This document shows, one piece after another, positions 1-5,083 of a stretch of DNA of 5,083 nt (position 1 is its first letter; each line of letters opens with the position of its first letter). Source of the DNA: an uncultured Gemmatimonadota bacterium (GTDB lineage: Bacteria > Gemmatimonadota > Gemmatimonadetes > Gemmatimonadales > GWC2-71-9); assembly GCA_913009915.1 (NCBI GenBank), contig CAJVYZ010000254.1, forward strand, positions 1 to 5,083. The letters run 5' to 3'. A program made the translations under genes and the position numbers. The notes beneath the pieces were generated by a model. It searched no databases and was not told where the DNA came from. It saw only the letters and a list, made by a program, of their open reading frames with translations.

Positions 1-41
1 GATCGATTCAGTCTACGGCTATTCTTTTTCTTTTTTTTTTT
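1..41. other. Artefactual T-rich read tail outside the adapter
   Basis: This stretch lies outside the adapter and is not genomic. It ends in an 11-base T run (31-41) directly before the adapter, preceded by another T-rich block (22-29). Read on the opposite strand, it is what an Illumina read gives after running off the end of a short library molecule: adapter, then A-rich filler, then near-random calls. Positions 1-20 resemble nothing I recognise. Its composition is unlike the GC-rich insert. Confidence 0.9.
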
Positions 42-99
42 AATGATACGGCGACCACCGAGATCTACACTCTTTCCCTACACGACGCTCTTCCGATCT
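42..99 (+). other. Illumina P5 / TruSeq universal adapter (contamination)
   Basis: The 58 bases match the full Illumina P5 flow-cell sequence plus read-1 primer site without a mismatch. It begins AATGATACGGCG and ends GCTCTTCCGATCT. This is synthetic library DNA kept in the assembly. Genomic sequence starts at base 100. In the nuoL frame the adapter is open and encodes the well-known artefact peptide NDTATTEIYTLSLHDALPI, so a gene caller that allows open ends would attach it to the front of NuoL. Confidence 0.98.
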
Positions 100-587
100 C
101 CGAGCTGGTCGGCGGTCATCACTGGCTCGAGTCGTGGCTGCTGCCTATCACTGCCCCGGCCCATCTGTATGTCCGCCCCGAACTGCCGCACGGCACAATT
201 GAATACGCCCTGATCGGCTTGGCACTGACCGTGGCGCTCGTGGGGTTGGTGGCGGGGTACCGGCTGACCATGGGGCGGACCATAGTGCCGGCGCGTGACG
301 CCCCCGAGGAGCGCGGCTTCTGGAAGGTGCTGTATCACAAGTACTATGTGGACGAGCTGTACGACGCTGTCGTGGTCCGTCCCCTGATCGTGTTCTCGCA
401 ACGGTTCCTGTGGAAAGGCGTTGACGCCCGCGTGGTCGACGGCGTGTTCGTCAACGGGTCTGCCGGTATCTCCCGTTTTCTGGGACAGATCGGCAGTCGT
501 TTCCAGACCGGACAGCTGGGATTCTATGTGCTCCTGTTTGTGGTGGGCGCCCTGTGGATTCTGCGGGCCATGGTGGGAGGGGGCTAG
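100..587 (+). CDS. nuoL: NADH-quinone oxidoreductase subunit L, C-terminal fragment (5' end missing)
   Basis: This is the last 161 residues of NuoL, the distal antiporter-like proton-pumping subunit of complex I in the cytoplasmic membrane. The frame starts at codon 102 (ELVGG) and ends with TAG at 585-587. Full NuoL is usually about 600-660 residues, so roughly three quarters is lost at the adapter junction. Seen in the fragment: a membrane helix at about 35-53 (YALIGLALTVAL...); then a long, largely amphipathic stretch at about 73-138 with the family motifs YYVDELYD (81-88) and VDGVFVNG (112-119) and ending in QTGQ; then a final membrane helix at about 139-156. From known structures, this matches TM15, the long lateral helix HL that runs along NuoM and NuoN, and TM16. 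The TTG at 219 lies inside the TM15 region and is not a real start. The charged channel residues lie in the missing part. The stop codon abuts the nuoM ATG. Confidence 0.95.
575..583 (+). promoter_or_regulatory. Shine-Dalgarno sequence of nuoM inside the end of nuoL
   Basis: The purine run GGGAGGGGG lies in the last codons of nuoL (encoding the terminal glycines). Its GGAGG core is about 7 bases upstream of the nuoM ATG at 588. With stop and start adjacent (TAGATG), this supports the chosen start and suggests that ribosomes finishing nuoL re-initiate on nuoM. Confidence 0.7.
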
Positions 588-2153
588 ATGACGGATTTCC
601 TATCGTCCCTGGGCTACACCCAGTGGATCATTCCCGCACTCCTGATAGTGCCCGTGGCGGGGATACTGCCCATCCTGTTCGCCCCGGCGGCCCAGGCCAA
701 GAGGATCGCGCTGGTGGTCTCCACGATGGTGTTCGTGGTGTCGCTGGGGTTGTGGTGGGCCTTCGACGCGACCTCAGGCAACTTCCAGTTCGCCGCGACC
801 CTACCGTGGATGCCCTACTGGGGCATCTACTACCGGGTGGGGATCGACGGCATTTCCCTGTTCATGGTACTGCTGTCCACGGCCATGATGCCGTTGGCGG
901 TGTTGGGGAGCTGGCACTACATCACCAAGGCGGAGCGGGGGTACTACGCTCTGCTGCTGGCCATGACGTCCGGCATGGTGGGCGTGTTCGTGGCGCTCGA
1001 TTTGTTCCTGTTCTATTTCTTCTGGGAACTGATACTCATTCCGATGTACTTCATCATCGGTGTGTGGGGCGGCCCCAACCGGCTGTATGCCGCCATCAAG
1101 TTCTTCCTCTACACCATGTTCGGGTCCCTGCTGATGCTGGTGGCGATCCTCCTGATGGTGTGGCAGACCGCCCATACGACCGGCATCGTGTCTTTCGAAT
1201 ACGCCTTCCTTCTCGAGCACGCCAGCGAGTTGGGGCCGGCGGCCCCGTGGTATTTCGCCGCGTTCGCTCTGGCGTTCGCCATCAAGGTGCCGATGGTGCC
1301 GTTCCATACCTGGCTCCCCGACGCCCACACGGAGGCGCCCACTGCGGGGAGCGTACTTCTGGCCGCCGTGCTGCTGAAGATGGGCACCTACGGATTCCTG
1401 CGGTTCGCCGTGCCGTTGTTCCCGGACGTGGCCATGAGCCCACCGGTGACGGCGCTGTTCATCTCGCTCGCGGTCATCGGCATCATCCACGGGGCACTCG
1501 TGGCCATGGTGCAGCCTGACGCCAAGCGACTGGTGGCCTACAGTTCGGTCAGCCACATGGGGTTTGTCATGCTCGGTATCTGGGCCGCCACCGTGCAGAG
1601 CGTCCAGGGCGCTCTGATGGTCATGATCGGCCACGGTCTCGCTACCGGCGCCTTGTTCTTCCTGGTGGGCATGCTGTACGAGCGGCGTCACTCACGGATG
1701 TTCGCCGACTTCGGCGGGCTGGCACGAGTGGTTCCTCTCCTCAGCATCATGCTGACCATCACCGCCCTGGCTTCGATCGGGTTGCCGGGCCTCAGCGGCT
1801 TCGTCGGCGAATTCCTCGTGCTCCTCGGCAGCTTCGGAAACCATCCGTGGGCCACCGGCATCGCCACGACAGGCGTCGTCTTCGCCGCGGCTTATCTGTT
1901 GTGGGCGGTACAGCGGATCATCTACAACCCGCTGGTCCAACCCGAAAACAAGGCGCTCGCCGGACACGATCTCAATCTTCGCGAAGTGCTCATCGTGCTT
2001 CCGCTGATCTTCGGGATGATCTGGCTGGGACTGTATCCCAAACCGGTCCTCAGACGCATGGAGGCGACCGCAACCCGGTTCGTCGAATTTTCCATTCCCC
2101 GGACGGTGACGGTCCAGACAGCTGACGGGTCCGCGGCGGAGGGGGCCAAGTGA
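588..2153 (+). CDS. nuoM: NADH-quinone oxidoreductase subunit M
   Basis: This is a complete 521-residue NuoM, the middle antiporter-like subunit of the complex I membrane arm, which couples quinone reduction to proton translocation. Length is normal for the family (about 490-530). I count about 14 hydrophobic helices. The proton-path residues known from E. coli are all recognisable: Glu147 in FFWELILIPMYF (E. coli E144), Lys233 in the signature AIKVPMVPFHTWLPDAHTEAP (E. coli K234), Lys264 in LLKMGTYGFLR (E. coli K265), and Glu408 in FVGEFLVLLG (E. coli E407). His240 and the AKRLVAYSSVSHMG segment (312-325) are also typical. The ATG at 588 directly follows the nuoL stop and has a strong purine-rich ribosome site. 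The last 20 or so residues (TVTVQTADGSAAEGAK) are hydrophilic and likely variable. The 3' end overlaps nuoN by 4 bases. Nothing suggests damage. Confidence 0.98.
   Translation: MTDFLSSLGYTQWIIPALLIVPVAGILPILFAPAAQAKRIALVVSTMVFVVSLGLWWAFDATSGNFQFAATLPWMPYWGIYYRVGIDGISLFMVLLSTAMMPLAVLGSWHYITKAERGYYALLLAMTSGMVGVFVALDLFLFYFFWELILIPMYFIIGVWGGPNRLYAAIKFFLYTMFGSLLMLVAILLMVWQTAHTTGIVSFEYAFLLEHASELGPAAPWYFAAFALAFAIKVPMVPFHTWLPDAHTEAPTAGSVLLAAVLLKMGTYGFLRFAVPLFPDVAMSPPVTALFISLAVIGIIHGALVAMVQPDAKRLVAYSSVSHMGFVMLGIWAATVQSVQGALMVMIGHGLATGALFFLVGMLYERRHSRMFADFGGLARVVPLLSIMLTITALASIGLPGLSGFVGEFLVLLGSFGNHPWATGIATTGVVFAAAYLLWAVQRIIYNPLVQPENKALAGHDLNLREVLIVLPLIFGMIWLGLYPKPVLRRMEATATRFVEFSIPRTVTVQTADGSAAEGAK
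2138..2145 (+). promoter_or_regulatory. Shine-Dalgarno sequence of nuoN inside the end of nuoM
   Basis: GGAGGGGG lies within the last codons of nuoM, with the GGAGG core 7 bases before the GTG at 2150. It supports the GTG start, which shares the four bases GTGA with the nuoM stop, over the in-frame ATG at 2168 (residue 7), which lacks an equally good site. Confidence 0.65.
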
Positions 2154-3652
2154 ACACTCTCGACCTCATGACTCCCCTGGGTGCGTTGTTCGGTCTGCTG
2201 CCGGAGGTGATTCTGACGATTACCGCCTGCATCGTGTTCCTGGTGGCGGGATGGCGCGGAAGCACGCCGGCCGGCAGCCGCCTGGCTGGGTGGATCAGCC
2301 TCGCCGGCATCGTCCTGAGCGGAGTGGCCCTGGCCTACCTATGGTTGGGTGGTTTCACCCCCAGTGGCATTGCGCACATGGTGGCGCTGGATCCGTTCCG
2401 CTATGCCGCGCTGGGCATCCTCCTCATCGCGGTCGGGCTCACCATCGTGATATCGCTGGGGTACATGGAGCGTGAGCGCCTCCTGGCACCGGAGTACTAC
2501 GGGCTCATCCTGCTGGCGGCGGTCGGCATGATGCTCCTGGCCGGCGCCGTGGATTTCATCGTCTTGTTCCTCGGACTCGAGGTCATGTCGGTTGCGGCCT
2601 ACGTCCTGGTGGCGTTCAACCGGGGCAACCAAGCCTCCGTCGAGGCGGGGCTCAAGTACTTTCTCATCGGCGCCTTTGCCTCGGCATTCCTGCTGTACGG
2701 CATCGCGCTCCTGTACGGCGCCACCGGGACCACCAACATCATCCTCGTCGGGGTGCAACTCTCGTCCGGATCCGTCAGCATCCTGAGCGCGCTCGGCGTC
2801 GGCATGCTGCTCATCGGCTTTTCCTTCAAGGTGGCGGCCGTTCCATTCCACATGTGGGCCCCGGATGTGTACGACGGCGCACCAACGCCGGTGACGGGAC
2901 TCATGGCCACCGGCATCAAGGCGGCCGCGTTCCTGGCGCTGATCCGTGTCCTCATGCAGGGGTTGGCGCCGGTCGAGGCCCTGTGGCAACCGGTCATCTC
3001 CACCCTGGCCATCCTCACGATGGTCATCGGCAACCTGGTGGCGCTGAGCCAGCGCTCCATCAAGCGGATGCTGGCCTACTCCTCCATCGCTCACGCCGGG
3101 TACCTTCTGGTGGCGGTTTGGCCCGGCAGTCGGCTGGGAGCTGCTGCCCTCCTTATGTACCTCCTCGCCTACGGGATCACCACCCTGGCCGCCTTCGGCA
3201 TCCTCGCCATGCTGGGCCGCGGTGGTGAGCGGGACGTGACGGTCGACGACATCGCCGGCTTGGCATCGCAGCGGCCGTGGATGGCGTTCGCCATGGCCAT
3301 CTGCATGTTGTCATTGCTCGGCTTTCCGGGGACGTTCGGGTTCATCGCCAAGTGGCTGGTCCTCTCTTCCGCCGTGTTCGAGGGGCAGTGGCTCTTGGCG
3401 GTGGTCATGGTGCTGGCCAGCGTGGTGTCGGCCGGCTACTATCTCCCGGTCATCATGGCGATGTACATGCGCGATGCCGAGCCCGGCGTGACCTACTCCG
3501 GTGTCACCGTGTGGGGCGCGGCCGCCGGTGTGGTGGCCGTGGCGATCGTCGGCATTATCCTCTTGGGGCTGTGGCCCCCGGACCTGATCGACCTTTCCAT
3601 GGAAAGCGCGGCTGCCCTGTTCCAAAGGTCCTTGCCGGTCGCGATCCAGTAA
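2150..3652 (+). CDS. nuoN: NADH-quinone oxidoreductase subunit N
   Basis: This is a complete 500-residue NuoN, the antiporter-like subunit nearest the quinone-binding end of the complex I membrane arm. Length is normal (about 480-500), with about 14 hydrophobic helices. Key residues are in place: Glu144 in LGLEVMSVAAYVL (E. coli E133), Lys227 in FSFKVAAVPFHMWAPDVYDG (E. coli K217), Lys257 in GIKAAAF (E. coli K247), and Lys401 in FIAKWLV (E. coli K395). A lysine rather than a glutamate at this last site is what separates NuoN from NuoM. AYSSIAHAGYL (309-319) and GFPGTFGFIAKW (391-402) are also typical. Translation starts at GTG, overlapping the nuoM stop by 4 bases (GTGA), which implies translational coupling. 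The stop is TAA (3650-3652). The mutase gene follows after 13 bases with no room for a terminator. Confidence 0.97.
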   Translation: MNTLDLMTPLGALFGLLPEVILTITACIVFLVAGWRGSTPAGSRLAGWISLAGIVLSGVALAYLWLGGFTPSGIAHMVALDPFRYAALGILLIAVGLTIVISLGYMERERLLAPEYYGLILLAAVGMMLLAGAVDFIVLFLGLEVMSVAAYVLVAFNRGNQASVEAGLKYFLIGAFASAFLLYGIALLYGATGTTNIILVGVQLSSGSVSILSALGVGMLLIGFSFKVAAVPFHMWAPDVYDGAPTPVTGLMATGIKAAAFLALIRVLMQGLAPVEALWQPVISTLAILTMVIGNLVALSQRSIKRMLAYSSIAHAGYLLVAVWPGSRLGAAALLMYLLAYGITTLAAFGILAMLGRGGERDVTVDDIAGLASQRPWMAFAMAICMLSLLGFPGTFGFIAKWLVLSSAVFEGQWLLAVVMVLASVVSAGYYLPVIMAMYMRDAEPGVTYSGVTVWGAAAGVVAVAIVGIILLGLWPPDLIDLSMESAAALFQRSLPVAIQ

Positions 3653-3665
3653 CATCCCAGAGCCA

Positions 3666-4941
3666 GTGATTCCGCAATCCATCTTCCGTCAATACGACGT
3701 CCGCGGCCTAGTGGGCGAGGAACTGACGCCGGACATGGCCCACGCCCTGGGCGCGGCCTACGCCACCCTGGCCGCGGAGCGGCTGGGCCGGCCGCCGCGC
3801 GTGGCTGTGGGGCGGGACAACCGGCCCTCGGGTGCCGCGCTGGCCGCCGGACTGCGCGAAGGCCTGGTTGCCGCCGGTGCCGTGGCGGTGGACGTGGACA
3901 TGGTCCCGACACCGGCACTGTACTTGGCCGTGAGTGTCCTCGAAGCTGACGGCGGTATCCAGGTCACCGGATCACACAATCCACCGGAGTTCAACGGGTT
4001 CAAACTGGTGCTCGGCGAGGAGTCGTTGCATGGCGAGGACATCCAGGCGCTCTACCGCCTGATCGCCGACGGTCGTCTGGCGGAGGGTGAAGGCGGCTCG
4101 GAGCAGACCGACGGGTCGATCCTGGGGGCCTATCGCGAGGCCATCCTGGCGCGTAACGAGTTGGCCCGGCCGGTGCGGGTGGTGGTCGATTGCGGCAACG
4201 GCGTTGCCAGTCTGGTGGCCGTTTCGATTCTGCGTGGCGTGGGCGCCGAGGTGATTCCTCTGTTCTGCGAATCGGACGGCAACTTCCCCAATCATCATCC
4301 CGATCCCACAGTGCCCGAAAACCTGGTCGATCTGCAAGAAGAAGTGCTGCGCAGCGGCGCCGAGCTGGGGATCGCCCTGGATGGCGACGGGGACCGCATC
4401 GGGGCTGTGGACGAGACAGGTGCCATCCGCTGGGGTGACCAGCTTCTGGTGGTGTTCGGGCGCGACGCGGTGCGGCGATTCGGCCAGGGTACTCCGGTCA
4501 TCTTCGACGTGAAGTGTTCCGACATCCTCCCGCGGGAGTTGAAACGCGCCGGCGCCGAGCCGGTGATGTGGAAGACGGGCCACTCGCTCATCAAGGCCAA
4601 GATGAAGGCGACCAACGCTCCCCTGGCCGGCGAGATGAGCGGCCACATCTTCTTCGGCGGAGACTACCTCGGGTTCGACGACGCCCTGTTCGCCGCCGCG
4701 CGGCTGCTGGAGATCGTATCGCGCGGTCCCGGCGGACTGGCGCCGTTGTTGGCCGATCTACCAGAGACGTTCGTGACACCCGAGATTAGAGTCGACTGCG
4801 CCGACGACATCAAGTTCGGCATCGTCGAGCGCGCGGCACGGTACTTCGCCGATCGTTACCAAGTGAATACCATCGATGGGGTGCGCATCGAATACGACCA
4901 CGGGTGGGGACTCCTCCGTGCCTCGAACACCCAACCCGTTC
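3666..4941 (+). CDS. Phosphomannomutase/phosphoglucomutase (AlgC/ManB family), 3' end missing
   Basis: A cytoplasmic alpha-D-phosphohexomutase that converts mannose- or glucose-6-phosphate to the 1-phosphate through a phosphoserine enzyme and a bisphosphate intermediate, feeding GDP-mannose and UDP-glucose polymers. Visible motifs: IFRQYDVRG (6-14); catalytic Ser103 in TGSHNP (101-106) with Lys113 in NGFK; the Mg-binding loop DGDGDR (239-244; Asp239, 241, 243); KTGHS (303-307); the sugar-specificity loop GEMSGH (322-327; Glu323, Ser325, His327); and the phosphate-binding loop RASNTQP (418-424). These match P. aeruginosa AlgC closely, suggesting dual mannose/glucose use, but specificity is inferred. 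Genuine sequence ends at Val425; about 30-40 residues of domain IV are lost. The frame runs on through the adapter to a false stop at 4974-4976, adding the artefact tail QIGRASCRERV. The GTG start sits just before the conserved N-terminal motif, but the ribosome site (around AGAG, 3659-3662) is weak. Probably cotranscribed with nuo. Confidence 0.94.
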
Positions 4942-4999
4942 AGATCGGAAGAGCGTCGTGTAGGGAAAGAGTGTAGATCCCGGTGGTCGCCGTATCATT
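4942..4999 (-). other. Illumina P5 / TruSeq universal adapter, reverse complement (contamination)
   Basis: This is the reverse complement of the same 58-base adapter, starting AGATCGGAAGAGCGTCGTG and ending CGCCGTATCATT. It differs from the canonical sequence at one base: 4980 is C where T is expected. This is the normal sign of a read running through a short insert into the adapter. Genomic DNA ends at 4941. The single mismatch probably helped it escape trimming, or reflects a sequencing error late in a read. Confidence 0.98.
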
Positions 5000-5083
5000 A
5001 AAAAAAAAAAGAAAATAAATGAGCAGTTATACAATTTCAAATTCATTCTACACCACCTAAGCAGACTACATGCTACACCTCGA
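5000..5083. other. Artefactual A-rich read tail outside the adapter
   Basis: Starts with an 11-base A run (5000-5010), then G and four A, then AT-rich sequence with no recognisable gene or motif. The same A11-G-A4 pattern follows the adapter on the other end of the window when that end is read on the opposite strand, after which the two diverge. This fits base calls made after the sequencer ran off the molecule. It should not be read as host DNA, a poly(A) tail or a terminator. Confidence 0.9.

Noticed and set aside
31..41. T run as a possible rho-independent terminator
   Set aside because: There is no GC-rich hairpin before it, and it directly abuts synthetic adapter, so it is a sequencing artefact.
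554..1519. Plus-strand 321-codon frame overlapping nuoL and nuoM
   Set aside because: It is out of frame with nuoM, and rich in Arg, Gly, His and Pro, typical of a shifted GC-rich reading frame. NuoM is intact here.
801..1691. Long minus-strand open frame (296 codons) opposite nuoM
   Set aside because: It is antisense to a clear nuoM and its product is dominated by His, Gln, Arg, Glu and Gly with no family resemblance. Such shadows are expected opposite GC-rich genes.
2339..3094. Minus-strand 251-codon frame opposite nuoN
   Set aside because: Shadow of nuoN, with hydrophilic low-information composition and no recognisable domain.
588..3652. nuoM and nuoN as Mrp-type Na+/H+ antiporter or hydrogenase membrane subunits
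   Set aside because: The ordered L-M-N set, the NuoL C-terminal lateral helix with a terminal TM helix, and the NuoN-type lysine at residue 401 fit complex I better. The 51 kDa, quinone-site and hydrogenase genes are not in view, so this rests on the three subunits alone.
3972..4646. Minus-strand 224-codon frame opposite the mutase
   Set aside because: It covers the catalytic and metal-binding motifs of the mutase on the other strand; its product resembles no family I recognise.
100..4941. Novel or undescribed system in the insert
   Set aside because: All genes belong to well-known families with intact signature residues and the usual nuo order; no unexplained stretch remains in the insert.
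26..5015. Inverted terminal repeats of a transposon or linear plasmid
   Set aside because: The repeated sequence is the Illumina adapter and read tail; the interior has only housekeeping genes and no transposase or replication gene.
4810..5046. Minus-strand 78-codon frame at the 3' end
   Set aside because: It runs from the tail through the adapter, giving the well-known contamination peptide LMIRRPPGSTLFPYTTLFRS (Gly replaces the usual Arg because of the mismatch at 4980), then into antisense of the mutase.

Overview
The window is one assembled fragment of GC-rich bacterial chromosomal DNA (positions 100-4941) with Illumina sequencing adapter and junk base calls at both ends (1-99 and 4942-5083). 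About 97% of the insert is protein coding, all on the + strand. It reads nuoL (3' end only), nuoM (complete), nuoN (complete) and a phosphomannomutase/phosphoglucomutase gene (missing its 3' end). I found no RNA gene, mobile element, CRISPR array, promoter or terminator. There is no gene-free stretch longer than about 140 bases, and the two end stretches are artefact.

Layout: 1-41 is a T-rich tail of no biological meaning; 42-99 is a perfect copy of the 58-base Illumina P5/universal adapter; 100-587 is the C-terminal quarter of NuoL; 588-2153 is NuoM; 2150-3652 is NuoN; 3666-4941 is the mutase; 4942-4999 is the reverse complement of the same adapter with one mismatch (4980); 5000-5083 is an A-rich tail. 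The real sequence is therefore cut artificially inside nuoL and inside the mutase gene.

NuoL, NuoM and NuoN are the three antiporter-like proton-pumping subunits of respiratory complex I (NDH-1). They are in the canonical L-M-N order and tightly packed: the nuoL stop abuts the nuoM ATG, and nuoM and nuoN overlap by 4 bases. Every key charged membrane residue of NuoM and NuoN is present, so the pump appears functional. The mutase starts 13 bases after nuoN and is probably in the same transcript. It interconverts hexose 1- and 6-phosphates for polysaccharide and nucleotide-sugar synthesis, and has no known direct role in complex I.

Organism: a bacterium with high GC, a strong preference for G/C at third codon positions, and a full-type nuo operon. 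The sequence alone does not fix the phylum. The adapter-ended short contig suggests a draft or metagenomic assembly. I see no previously undescribed system. The most important observation is the adapter contamination, which creates false protein ends and false ORFs.
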